The position numbers and the translations under genes were made by a program. 64,000 bases of DNA, taken from NCBI GenBank assembly GCA_947683425.1, contig CANTUQ010000055.1:6206501-6270500 (forward strand). Reading direction: 5' to 3'. Position 1 is the stretch's first letter. The number at the start of each line of letters is the position of its first letter. The DNA comes from Excoecaria cochinchinensis. Lineage: Eukaryota > Streptophyta > Magnoliopsida > Malpighiales > Euphorbiaceae. Below the pieces are notes generated by a model, which worked only from the letters and a program-made list of their open reading frames with translations, did not search any database and had not been told where the DNA came from. Below, piece by piece: positions 1 through 10,554 of this stretch.

Positions 1-669
1 TGAATTTGTAATCAAAACTGAGCAACTTTAATGCTCAGCACGTAGTTTATATTGACTACGTGCAGGTACCGATATGATGATTGTTGAAGCAAGCATACCT
101 CAAGTTGGAAATATTCTAGGTAAAGACTTTTGTTAAGGACACTTTTATATTGTAACCTAGAATTATGTATGGATTTGTTGGATTTTGATTAGGTATATGG
201 CATGTATATGGACTTTTATGGACATTGGAACATATTATTAATTATTGAGGCTTAGAGTAGTGAATGTTGATTATTGGACTGAATTGTGTACACTTAATGA
301 TATATATTTTTATTGTGCCCCTGAGTAGGTTGGAGGTTGCTTGAATTGTAGGATCGGTAGGTTAAGATTATAACTGTTGTGCTGCAAAATTTTTGACTAA
401 ATGTATAGTAAGATAAGACACTTATAGGTTTATCGGCAAGATATAATATAATTATCAAGTGAATGGTTTATGCATGACTTATAAGGTTATATGATTTGGT
501 AATGGACTAAGTTAACACTGGAAGTCTAAGTAATAAGTTGTTATACAAGTGAGAAAAAAAAATTTACCCGCGTTTGAAGTAAACAAGTGTTTATCAGATT
601 TAAATCTAGTATGGTGATTGTCTAGTGGATGTAATGTATGTATAGTATGAACGAAGTAAGGGTGTTACA
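1..669 (+). mobile_element. 3' end of a gypsy LTR (Tekay-like), remnant
   Basis: The segment ends in GGGTGTTACA, the same terminus as the Tekay LTRs ending at 6088, 9873 and 34748. It has a short inverted repeat, CACGTAGTTTA then ACTACGTG at about 38-63, at the place where the other Tekay LTRs have a small GC-containing hairpin. No primer binding site follows 669, so this is either a solo LTR or a broken 3' LTR; its start lies outside the window. No coding capacity is seen. Assignment to Tekay is by resemblance of the end only. Confidence 0.5.
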
Positions 670-2824
670 TTTTTAACTTGACATAGATTGAATATCCATT
701 TTAAGATTCTCTTAGCAAATCTCCAATGTAGTCACTTCTCAAATAAGCATCCATATGTTAACTTCAAGTATTACTATACTTATGCTTATGAGAACTACTA
801 CTTAACACAGTCAAGAAGTATAACATATGTTAATCTACACATATTAATAATATCTCATCTTGTTAATACTATAAAAGAATTTCACGGCAAATTCCCTTTC
901 TGGGACTTAGAACGAAGCCTAATGCTTCTTTGAACCTAGTCTAGGCCCACTAAGGTTTTTAGGCCCCCAGTGAGGGATCAAGGCTCCCTAAAATCTATTT
1001 TATTATTTTATCAAAAAGAACTCTTGAACCAAGAAAAGCCTTTCTTCCTTTACAGAGGAATTTTCATCATAAGGTGATTCTGAACGCAGACAACACAACT
1101 TAGGTTATCTACAGTAGTGTATATTGTACTTCACTATTTATATTTTTTGAAAATTCCCTTTCTCGATCTTTTTTTCGCTCTATGACCTAATATGTTGCTG
1201 TACTTTTTTCGCTTATGGCTCATTCACTATCTTGCATCTCTGTTGTTGCTCACTCATGCTCTTTCGACTTTTTTCTGATTAAATCATTACATGTCAAACA
1301 TGAAAGATAGACATCTCCTTCCTTTCTCTAGTATAACTTTCTATTCTAATTACTATTCCAAAGTTTTATTTAATTCATTCCTCCCTTTATCAATTGATAG
1401 GGAGTACGGCACACAAGTAGGAATAAAAAGAAAGAAAAGAATAAGGTTACGGTTTTATATAAATAAATATATAAAAGGGTATAAAACGACGTAATTTTAC
1501 TAATAGTTTGGTTGGTTGAATATTAGAGGTTTTTAACATATATGATCGAATTTTTATTTTAAAACCAAACCAAATATACCAAATTGCTTATGATTCGATT
1601 CAATTTTCTATTTCACTCCGATTTTTAATCTTTAATTGCGACATGAAATCCGACAAGGAAAAAAGTGACTGATCCGACTCAACTAAAAATGACCCGAAAA
1701 ATGACAATACGAAAATTTCAAAACCAAAAAGAACTAATCCAAAATTATTCAAATTCAAACCTATCCAACTCAATTGGCTGGTCTACTTAATATACAATAT
1801 AAATTTTAAAGAGAAATTGTAAGAAAATATCTTCTTGGTGCAAAACTAAATACGTATAAATAATAAGCGGACGACAATTCATAAATTGAAATTATAATTG
1901 AAAATCAATGTAAAACTTATAATCTGAAACAAACGAAAATCGACTCATTAATCGAAAATTTCTGTTGGATTTAGCACTTTAATATATATCTATATATATA
2001 TATATATATAATATTCTGCCATGTATTAAACAAGCAACATGAGTATGAAACATTGATGTGAGTTGCATTACACTGTAACTTTGTTGAAAAAGTTTTTCTG
2101 ATAAAAGAAAAGAGAAAAGAAACAATGTGACTTGGAGGTAGAAAATGATAGGGTAGGAGCAGCCAGCAGACGTCAGCTTGTGTGTAGGTTAGTGCGTCAG
2201 CAAGTTCATCACCATTTCTTTTTCAATGTAAAACTTACTCTCCAAGTCTAGCTTATTACGCAGAAACTTCCCTCCGCTCGCTTTTTTGTTATTATTATTT
2301 TTTTAATTGAATTATTAAGAAACTTTCATTAGCATTACTCGATGCTTTTTCCTTTTTGTTTTTTTCAAACTTTAGCCGCAGCTAAGAAAGACACACACGT
2401 GTGCTCCGTGCACATATGTTCATTTACATGAAAAAGTAAGTTACGTAATTAGAACTTCCGTTTAAATATTTATTTTTAATGAGAATATCACTATTATTTG
2501 TCTAGCACTATTTAAGTGTACGCATATATATGGATTATCCGATTAATACAAAATAATTATTTTTATATTTTTATCTGACCAGTATCATAGCACCCTTTTA
2601 TTTATCTATCAATTAATTTGTTCTAATTTATAGAGCTACAATTAGGATTTATTCATAATCTTAAAACAAAATTAGAGTAGAAAGGTGAAATTCATTGTGT
2701 CGAAAGAAAAAAAAATCATTGGAAGAAAAATTACAATAAAATAAAAAATAAGAAAATAATTTATAATTCTTTTTTGTTCTCAAATAAATAAATAAAAGTA
2801 ATTGATAATACTTAATTACCATTT
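670..2824. other. Intergenic AT-rich DNA, no gene recognised
   Basis: Only short open frames without recognisable domains are present. The one distinct feature is a TA dinucleotide tract at about 1982-2013. Part of this stretch may be decayed transposon sequence, but nothing can be assigned. Confidence 0.5.
1982..2013. repeat. TA microsatellite
   Basis: Nearly uninterrupted alternating T and A for about 30 bp, with one C interruption near 1990. Likely length-polymorphic. Confidence 0.8.
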
Positions 2825-3239
2825 TATGGGCCTTTAAGCCCATAAAGATCCATGAGCCCAAAACAGGAAAAGCCCTTCATCTAATTCCAGCTGTGAACCA
2901 ATATGTCTCATCGGACCGCTCGATTACCATATCCTGAAATCCTTTCTCAAATGGCATGTCAGAAAAGCATGCCATCCCTGAACTACCAGCATTGGCACTC
3001 AAATGCTAAAGTATGGACACCTTGCCTCCGCCACACTATATATAGCATATGAACTTCAATGGTTTAGGTTAGACTTTTTTTAGACTTTTTCTCACTAGAA
3101 TTCTCTCAGTAGAAAGTTGCTAACTTAGCTATCGGGGTGCTTTTCTCTGATCTGACTAGGACATTCACTTATTTATTTGCAAGTCAATGATCATTTCAAA
3201 GCTTCCCTTTATCCGAGTAAATTCCCCCACTTTGGTCAT
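2825..3239 (+). mobile_element. LTR part of the old Tat element (left piece, split by solo LTR)
   Basis: This piece continues at 10504-10535, immediately before a primer-binding-like site at 10536. It contains a TATATATA box at 3037-3044 and a perfect 8-bp inverted repeat (ATGGCATG at 2951-2958, CATGCCAT at 2968-2975). The stretch near 3119-3150 resembles the 3' LTR segment of plant Tat elements. The assignment rests mainly on the flawless GTCAT duplication that shows the intervening 3240-10498 was inserted later. The left edge of this LTR is not defined; 2825 is approximate. Confidence 0.5.
3235..3239. repeat. Target site duplication GTCAT (left)
   Basis: GTCAT directly precedes the LTR start TGTAGACACC and recurs at 10499-10503 directly after the LTR end. 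This dates the solo LTR as an insertion into the older Tat LTR. Confidence 0.85.
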
Positions 3240-3366
3240 TGTAGACACCGGATCCTGAAACAGTTTAGACTAAGATTATCCAGTGATGAAATTGATGCCT
3301 GTTCACAGGCAAAAAGGGGTGAAGATGATAATTTGCTTGTTAGATTTGCATAAAAAAAATTAATAG

Positions 3367-3543
3367 TGGTGGTCGCCCCTTATCCCCGCACCTCACAGGG
3401 GTAGGCAGTGCAACACGCTCACTGCCTGCCCCTCGTAGTGGCAGACCGCGCGATGTGCACGCCTCTCGCGAGGTGCCTGCCCCACGAAAGAGCCGGATGC
3501 GCTCGCCCCTCGCACGCAAGCAGCTTGAGGGCACCCGCCCCTC
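3367..3543. repeat. GC-rich inverted-repeat block in Tat solo LTR U3
   Basis: A sharply GC-rich island in AT-rich LTR. It contains GGCAGTG and its complement CACTGCC separated by about 9 nt near 3403, the palindrome CTCGCGAG near 3466, and repeated GCCCCT-CG words. It sits 127-303 bp from the LTR start and upstream of the TATAAATA box at 3731. Chance open frames on the minus strand here are compositional. Confidence 0.7.
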
Positions 3544-3730
3544 GTCTCCTGCAACCTCCTATTTGTGGTTTTTCTTCCTGAAAACGAGAATTTGAGTTTA
3601 AGATGGATTCTAATGCATTTTTTTTCAGGATTTCCAAGGATAATTTCGGATTTTGAAAGTTAAATAAGGTAGTTTTTGATTAAAATTCAATCCTTTCTCC
3701 TAAAAAACCTATGTTTTCTTCCTTAATGCA

Positions 3731-3738
3731 TATAAATA
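3731..3738 (+). promoter_or_regulatory. TATA-like box of Tat solo LTR
   Basis: TATAAATA in the sense of the LTR, about 490 bp from its start. Candidate core promoter of the U3 region, by motif only. Confidence 0.5.
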
Positions 3739-4307
3739 GAAAGCTAGAAAGAGAAACAAAGGGGGTAAGCATTTTTCTGCGTTTTCTATTTCTTCTTCTA
3801 AAAGAAAAATCTTCTGCTCTTGAAAGTTTTCTTTTTTAAAAATCGAGAATCGTTCTTGAGGCAAAGAAATTGATTTTTTGTTCTTGAGATTCAATTGTTT
3901 GTCATTATTTTCTTTGAATAAATTCTTGAAAGCTTCATTATAGAGAGAGAAAGCTTGGATTTATTATTACTTTAATTTTTATTGTTTCGAATTATTGTCG
4001 AGGAAATTTAATCACTTTTCTTCCCTCACTTGAATCATTAATTCTGAGGGTCAATTTTTGGGCTAAAAGCACACCTTTCTCACTACATCTTATTTATCTG
4101 TATTTCACTATTAACATATGATTTTTGGTTCTAATACCATGCAATTATTTGTTGATTTCCTGTGCCTCTTGCATGAGATTTGAATTGTTTTTTTTAGTAT
4201 TTTGTGTGAATAATGCATGAAACATGTAAAAAGTGCATAAAATAACGTTATTTTTACTTGAAATTTGAAGAAGAACTGTGAAAATGTATTTTTGGTGAAT
4301 GCAGTAA

Positions 4308-4329
4308 GTGAGGGGTGGCCGCCCCTCAC
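4308..4329. repeat. Perfect 8-bp hairpin in Tat solo LTR
   Basis: Arms GTGAGGGG (4308-4315) and CCCCTCAC (4322-4329) with a 6-nt loop, isolated in AT-rich sequence. Confidence 0.75.
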
Positions 4330-4674
4330 CTCTGTTTTCATTTTATTTTCATTTTTGTCCCGTTTTACCTCGTTTTCAATGCCATGATTATATACTAAGT
4401 ATTTTTTGCATTATTTTGTCGTATTTTATTTATTTCATTATTTTTTGCGATTTAATTGATTTTTTAGATTTATTACTAACATTAATTTTATTTGGGTTTA
4501 TTTTGTCTATAATACTAATTTTTCCTATTTGAGCATTGCTTGCGAGTGGATGAGGAGATCAAGGAGATTAGGAGACCACCTGTTGGTTTGATTTTATTAT
4601 TTTGCTATTTCAATTATTTTCCTTTTGTTTTGATTTGTTTTATTATTTTGGTTTGATTTGTAATAGAATAATTT

Positions 4675-6088
4675 TGTTTAGAGGGAAGGAAGTGATTCTG
4701 TTGCGAGCGGGACTTAAGTCACGATCGCGATAGAAACACGTTCTTCAGAAGTTTGGCATTGTCCGAGTTATATTGTGTAGCATAACTCGGAGAGAAGGGG
4801 AAAGTGGGAGCACGTGATGTACTCCAGTTAAAGGAAGGAGTGAGCACGAGTCGTGCTCAAGGAGCACGAGTCGTGCTCAAGGAGCACGAGACGTGCTCAT
4901 AGAGAGAGGGAAGTGAGAGCACGATACGTGCTCCAGTTGAATGAGGGAGTGAGCACGAGTCGTGCTCATGCTCTCTCCTTCTCTGTTGTTTCTGTTTTGA
5001 TTCATTGCTTCTGTTCTAAGTTGATATATGTCTATGTGAGTTTTGTATATCACCATTTGTCCGTGTTTGGTTTAAAATTATCTTTTAAACCTCTTGCATG
5101 GTTAATACTAATTAAATGAACGTGATTAATAAAGATTGTACATGAATTGAATGCCTCTGAATTTGATGAATGCACTTGAATTATAGTTAATAAATTGATA
5201 TCTATGTATAGAATATGTGAGTTGTTTATTGAGCCTGATTACCGTTATAGTGGAGATAAGCATGCTTATAAAGGGTTAGAGTGCAGCTGCTAGAGTTTGC
5301 CTTAATTGTGCCCAGAGTTTTGAATACCTTATGTATTCAGTAGAGTTTGAGTTAATTCTCCACATGTAAGATACTGTAAACAGTATCCAGAGTTATCCGT
5401 ATCCACCATGAAAGGAATTCAGGCTTATTAATATTGTGTATTGAACTCAACACGATTAAAAGTATTGCTCTGAATAAATGTTATAGTACATGAGAGTAAT
5501 ATTTTAAATACATGACAGTTTCATATACAAGTATATGTTTACATGAATGTGGACACATGATTATTGTATATTTGAATAAATGATATGTACAAGTGGGAAA
5601 GTTATATGCATGAGCTATTTGATTATTGTTATATGGAAATAGTGTAATTTATTTGTGACTTCGTAAAGAAGTCCTTTGCATTATTTTCATCCCCACTAAG
5701 CGTTATCGCTTAGCACGGATATTTATTTCCGTGTAGATACAGGTTCGGACCAGTGAGAGCGTGCATCTACAGGTCAAGGCCACTAGGGAGTTTTGTTCAT
5801 CTTTTTGTATATGTTAGAGATAGAGTTTTAATGTTTTGAGTAACATCATTATGTATATGTATATGTAAAGCTAAATGAGAACAGGTTATAATATGAACAT
5901 GTATAAAGATGAATATGTATATATATATGTAATACATGTTGGGCCCTAGTGTAGTATTATTTCATTTTATTATTCTTATATGGTTGTGTATAATGCTATC
6001 GCTTCTGCTAGTATATGTGTATGTACATGTATACGTAAGTGTCTGCATAGCGCCCCAATATCCTTCCAGGGGGTATGGGGGTGTTACA
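4675..6088 (+). mobile_element. Tekay 5' LTR, truncated at its 5' end
   Basis: It matches the 3' LTR from 8468 to 9873 at high identity and ends in GGGGGTGTTACA. The first about 1.0 kb (equivalent to 7464-8467) is missing. The junction with the host Tat LTR carries a shared TGTTTA (4675-4680), a microhomology also present in the intact 3' LTR just before the homologous part. It contains the GAGCAC...GTGCTC palindrome array. Confidence 0.85.
4690..4975. repeat. Palindrome array GAGCACGAGTCGTGCTC in Tekay 5' LTR
   Basis: Exact copies of the 17-mer GAGCACGAGTCGTGCTC (8-bp arms, 1-nt centre) start at 4842, 4862 and 4951. Variants occur at about 4882 (one arm changed) and 4916 (7-bp arms, loop ATA). 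A decayed CTGTYGCGAGCG word precedes them near 4700. The matching array in the 3' LTR is at 8485-8760. Confidence 0.9.
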
Positions 6089-6094
6089 ATTTAG

Positions 6095-6106
6095 TGGTAT
6101 CAGAGC
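6095..6106 (+). other. Primer binding site (initiator tRNA-Met type)
   Basis: TGGTATCAGAGC lies 6 nt after the LTR end. It is the sequence complementary to the 3' end of plant initiator tRNA-Met used by Tekay and many copia elements. It fixes the LTR end at 6088 and the plus orientation. Confidence 0.9.
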
Positions 6107-6210
6107 TCTAGGTTAAATGGTTCAGGACTATAGGGTGATAGAGTATAGTATATGTGTATAAGTTTGCTTAGAGGGTGGCCTAATGCAGTTGCTGGTTTTG
6201 TAGGGTATAA

Positions 6211-7384
6211 ATGGAGTCCGATCTGAGTGAGAACGTTGGAGAGACTACGGGTAGTGTGAATCTGATTTGAGTGGATCCAGATGTACAAGCACAAGATAGA
6301 GAGGAAAGAGCAAGACCTGTTCAGGACCACCCGGAGTTGATGCAAGGGTTGGTACAGATTCTGGATAGACTGACAGCTCCAAAGACTCCATCGGATTTGA
6401 TGAGAAAGAGAGGAGCTGAAGAGTTCCATGGGACATCTTTGGATCAATCTAAGATAGCGGAATTCTGGCTCGAGAGAATAGGAAGAATCTTGCAAGAGAT
6501 CAGTTGCCCACAGGATCAGAGAGTAGCTTGCGCCGTGTCATTGCTGTATGGTGCAGCATATGACTGGTGGAAGTTAGTTTTGAGGAATCCTCAGAGACCC
6601 GTGGATTTGACTTGGGATTTCTTTGTCTAAGAGTTCAAGGAGAAGTTTGTTACCAAAGCGTATAGAGATGCCAAATGGAAATAATTTGTGACTTTCAAGC
6701 AAAAGAATATGACTGTTGGGAAATATGAAAAAGAATTTACTCGTTTGAGTAAATATGTATGTTAATTGAGGATTTTAGATGTCGCCAGTTTGAGGATGGA
6801 TTAAGAGAGAGCCTTCGGGGTCCCCTATCTGCTATGGTTGCTTTGCAACCAGTGAACTACTATCGTCTGGTATTGGCAGCTATAAAACTAGAGGAATCTG
6901 AATTATTGAGACAGAAGAGAGAGCAAAAGAAAGATTTCCAAAGGAAGATGAGGGTACTGTTGCCAGAGCTAGAGAAGTGAAGAGAGGAAAAGAAGAGCAA
7001 GCATCAGCGTTTGTGCCAACTTCAATTGGTAGTGTAAGGCCACCAGCTAGTAGAATAAGTGTAGCACCAGAGTGTGTACACTGTGGAAGGCGTCATTGGG
7101 GTGAGTGTAGGAAACTCACTGGAGCCTGTTTTAAATGTGGTAGTACGGAGCACTTACTTGCTCAGTGTCCCAAAACAAGAGAGAATTTGGCATCACAAGA
7201 AAGCAAAGACAAAGGGAATGCTTCTGGAAATGTTAGAAGAGGGAGAGGAAAAGGTAAAACTGAAAGACCGCCATCGAAAACGGTCGAGAGGCCATTCCCT
7301 ACGGAGGATCAGCCATGTGTATATGCCATGACTGTTGAAGATGTAGAGGCACTGATTGGATCTCCTGGTAAGTCCTCTTATTGA
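6211..7384 (+). pseudogene. Tekay gag pseudogene with zinc knuckle; pol deleted
   Basis: Structural capsid protein of a Ty3/gypsy Tekay-lineage element. The start ATG at 6211 is in frame with the capsid region (landmarks EEFHGTSLDQSKIAEFWLER and AYDWWKLVLRNPQ). In-frame stops occur at about 6268, 6628 and near 6683, and frameshifts are needed near 6750 and 6975. The C-terminal part keeps a zinc-knuckle region (CVHCGRRHWGEC followed by CFKCGSTEHLLAQC, about 7074-7170). The reading then reaches the start of the expected protease linker (AMTVEDVEA) and stops at 7384. Protease, reverse transcriptase, RNase H, integrase and chromodomain are all absent: only about 80 bp separate the gag end from the 3' LTR. 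The element is dead as an autonomous unit. Confidence 0.85.
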
Positions 7385-7449
7385 TTTATGCAGTATATAG
7401 TTTTAGTTATTTGTCAGGTATCGGGGAAATTTCGAGGACGAAATTTCTT

Positions 7450-7463
7450 AAGGGGGAGAAATT
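7450..7463 (+). other. Polypurine tract of the Tekay element
   Basis: AAGGGGGAGAAATT immediately precedes the 3' LTR start TGTAACACCC, the usual site for plus-strand priming. Confidence 0.8.
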
Positions 7464-7542
7464 TGTAACACCCTGAAGTGGCCCTAGTAGAATTACAGAG
7501 TTTTTGGTTTGGAAAAAAAAAGAAAAAGTGAGCGTTGGAGTC

Positions 7543-7560
7543 CTGTCGCGAGCGCGACAG
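7543..7560. repeat. Perfect hairpin CTGTCGCG / CGCGACAG in Tekay 3' LTR
   Basis: Eight-base arms with an AG centre. The same CTGTCGCGA word forms a 9-bp-arm hairpin in the other Tekay LTR at 33464-33483. Confidence 0.85.
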
Positions 7561-8484
7561 CACTCTCCCGTGGTAGGTTGGCTAAAATGGAATTTTGACA
7601 CGTGCCTTGTAGGATAGTGACACATGGCATTGCAGGAGGGTGACAAGTGGCAAGAGGCCTAGTTGTTTTACATGAATTAAGAGGGCAAACGGAGAAGAGA
7701 CACTTGTTTTAGAGAGAGAGTTAAGGGGTTAGTGGACTTTATTGTGAGTAATTAATCTTGAGTGGGCATTAATTGGGATGGATTAACATTGACCATCTGC
7801 CCTTTTTCTTTCTTCACGTTAGTTTTGCTTTGGCTTTTGGCTTTGTGTTCTTCTTTCTTTTCTTTGGCTTCTTGTTGTTTTCCTTTCTTGTTCTTTCTTT
7901 CGTTTGCCCTTAAGAGAATTCCTTGGATTGGTTTGAAGAGAGTGGGTTAGAAAGTTAGCTTAGTCCCCTAAGAAGTTAAATAACGTGACTTTATGTGTAT
8001 TGGTCTTCTTTTTCTACTTGGTTCTTGTTTGTAATTTAAAATGAGGAGAAGAATAACTCTAAGTATTTTACATGGTTTGTGCATGGAAGCTATGGCTAAG
8101 AGAGTGGATAAAGGCAAAGAAAAAGCTGGAGGTGAATAGAGCATAGAGTTCAAGCTTCCTAGAGGTAGGGATCGTGTGCGTTTTGAATAATTTTGCTCGT
8201 GTTCTTGATTCATATGTTTAAATAGTAACATGATTGAATAGGGATGCATGAAGAGCTTTGATTAGTTCAATAGCTCTTAGAGAGTGTGTTTGATTGCTAA
8301 CCATTTTGATTGCTTGCAGTGGTTGATAATTTTAGTTAATTTATATGGTTTAGGTGTAATTTTGATCATGAGCATGATTTATATGGCATTTGCATGTTAA
8401 AAGAGGAGTTTATTGCATGTGGAAGTGATGGAGTTGGTTTGGGTTTTGGAAGCAAGGGACAATGATATGTTTAGAGGGAAGGAA

Positions 8485-8760
8485 GTGATTTTGTCGAGAG
8501 CGCGACTTAAGTCGCGATCGCGACAGAAACACGTTCTTCAGAAGTTTGGCATTGTCTGAGTCGTGTTGTGTAGCACGACTCAAAGAGAAGGGGAAAGTGG
8601 GAGCACTTGACGTGCTCCAGTTAAAGGAAGGAGTGAGCACGAGTCATGCTCACAGAGAGAGGGAAGTGAGAGCACGATACGTGCTCCAGTTGACTGAGAG
8701 AGCACGAGTCGTGCTAGTGAGCATGAGTCGTGCTAGTGAGCATGAGTCGTGCTCATGCTC
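8485..8760. repeat. Palindrome array in Tekay 3' LTR
   Basis: Words include GAGTCGTG / CACGACTC (8-bp arms, about 8558-8581), GAGCACGATACGTGCTC near 8669, and GAGCACGAGTCGTGCT followed by GAGCATGAGTCGTGCT repeats at 8699-8755. It is the homologue of the 4690-4975 array but with different copy number and mutations, so the two LTRs have diverged fastest here. Confidence 0.85.
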
Positions 8761-9873
8761 TCTCCTTCTCTGTTGTTTCTGTTTTTATTTGTTGCTTCTG
8801 TTCTGAGTTGATATATGTCTATGTGAGTTTTGTATATCACCATTTGGTCCGTGTTTGGTTTAAAATTATCTTTTAAACCTCTTGCATGGTTAATACTAGT
8901 TAAATGAACGTGATTAATAAAGATTGTACATGAATTGAATGCCTCTGAATTTGATGAGTGTACTTGAATTACAGTTAATAAATTGATATCTATGTATAGA
9001 ATATGTGAGTTGTTTATTGAGCCTGATTACCGTTATAGTGGATAGATAAGCATGCTTATAAAGGGTTAGAGTGCAGCTGCTAGAGTTGGCCTTAATTGTG
9101 CCCAGAGTTTTGAATACCTTGTGTATTCAGTAGAGTTTGAGTTAATTCTCCACATGTAAGATACTGTAAGCAGTATCCAGAGTTACCCGTATCCACCATG
9201 AAAGGAATTCAGGCTTATTAATGTTGTGTAGTGAACTTAAGACGATTAAAAGTATTGCTCTGAATAAATGTTATAGTACATAAGAGTAATGTTTTAAATA
9301 CATGACAGTTTCATATACAAGCATATGCTTACATGAATGTGGACACATGATTATTGTATATTTGAATAAATTATATGTACAAGTGGGAAAGTTATATGCA
9401 TGAACTATTTGATTATTGTTATATGGAAATAGTGTAATTTATTTGTGACTTCGTAAAGAAGTCCTTTGCATTATTTTGATCCCCACTAAGCGTTATCGCT
9501 TAGTACAGATGTTTATTTCCGTGTAGGTACAGGTTCGGACCAGTGAGAGCGTGCATCTACAGGTCAAGGCCACTAGGGAGTTTTGTTCATCTTTTTGTAT
9601 AAGTTAGAGATAGAGTTTTTGATGTTTTGAGTAACATCATTATGTATATGTATATGTAAAGCTAAATGAGAACAGGTTGTAATATGAACATGTATAAAGA
9701 TGAATATGTATATATATATGTAATACATGTTGGGCCCTAGTGTAGTATTATTTCATTTTATTATTCTTATATGGTTGTGTATAATGATATCGCTTCTGCA
9801 TGTGTATGTACATGTATACGTAAGTGTCCGCGTGGCGCCCCAATATGCTTCCAGGGGGTATGGGGGTGTTACA

Positions 9874-10498
9874 AATATCATATCAAAAGAAGAGTTAATT
9901 TTTCATTAAAATGGGATCACTCATCCCAATTTTCTCAATAATCCCTAAAAATAACTCTTCGTTTTTTTAGTGTGCATGAAAGAACCAATGTTCCTACTCT
10001 GAACAAATGCCCCGATTTATATATATTATTTATTTAATTGATTTTGTTTATTTAATTTTCTATTTTAGGGGATTGTATTTTTGTCCCATTCATCTTGTAA
10101 TTTATTTTTGTTTTATTTATCATTTTTATTTATCGCTTTTCTCAATACTTGACGTGCACTTTGGTTTTAATGCATGACTGAGTGAGATGAGAGATAGAAA
10201 TTTAATAATTAAAAACTCATTTATAGCATTAACCAAGGCATTAATAAAAGTGAAGTTCTGAACTACTATCTGGTTTAGACGCCGAGGTTAGATAAACTTT
10301 TCCAATTTTTTAAATTGGGCAATGACTTTAAAATACCTCAAATGTGCCTAAAGGTTTCATGAAATTAGATGAACTTCTCCAATATTCTATTGGGTAGGGA
10401 TTTCAAAATATTTCATGTTACCCAAGATCTAGACGCGAACCCTCTCAGACCTTAAAAGCTGGCCTCTAGGACAACATACAGGTTCGACGCACGTCATA
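9874..10498 (+). mobile_element. Tat-family solo LTR, right part
   Basis: It resumes the LTR begun at 3240. The stretch with AAAATGGGATCACTCATCCC and the phrase around GGAACCAATGTTCC are shared with the LTR at 58684 (near 60655-60750). It ends CGTCATA, where sister LTRs end CGTCACA or CGTTACA, so the terminal CA has changed to TA. The next five bases repeat the left target duplication. Confidence 0.8.
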
Positions 10499-10503
10499 GT
10501 CAT
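10499..10503. repeat. Target site duplication GTCAT (right)
   Basis: Identical to 3235-3239. It closes the solo LTR insertion. Confidence 0.85.
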
Positions 10504-10554
10504 CTTTCACTTCTAGTAATTTGGGACTTATTACATGGTGCTTTCATTGAGAGC
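10504..10554 (+). mobile_element. End of old Tat LTR plus primer-binding-like site
   Basis: 10504-10535 is the last piece of the older Tat LTR (ends TTACA). TGGTGCTTTCATTGAGAGC at 10536-10554 follows at once, where a minus-strand primer site is expected. I recall this leader from other plant Tat elements but have not verified the tRNA. Confidence 0.5.

Larger units (their letters stand above)
3240..4674 (+). mobile_element. Tat-family solo LTR, left part
   Basis: It begins TGTAGACACCGGATCCTG, the same start as the LTRs at 43480 and 58684. It includes a GC-rich inverted-repeat block (3367-3543), a TATAAATA box (3731-3738) and a second hairpin (4308-4329). It breaks off at 4674 where the truncated Tekay 5' LTR begins, and resumes at 9874. 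With its right part it makes one LTR of about 2.06 kb with a 5-bp target duplication and no internal region, hence a solo LTR. About 0.1 kb of this LTR seems lost at the Tekay junction, judged against the copy at 58684. Confidence 0.8.
7464..9873 (+). mobile_element. Tekay 3' LTR, complete
   Basis: A 2,410-bp LTR from TGTAACACCC to GGTGTTACA. It holds the perfect hairpin CTGTCGCGAGCGCGACAG (7543-7560), three TGACAYGTG-like words spaced 22-23 bp (7596, 7618, 7641), the palindrome array at 8485-8760 and the segment CCCCACTAAGCGTTATCGCT near 9481. Length and termini fit Tekay-lineage LTRs. Right flank is the resumed Tat solo LTR. Confidence 0.9.

Noticed and set aside
6100..6495. 131-codon minus-strand frame
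   Set aside because: Antisense of Tekay gag and primer region.
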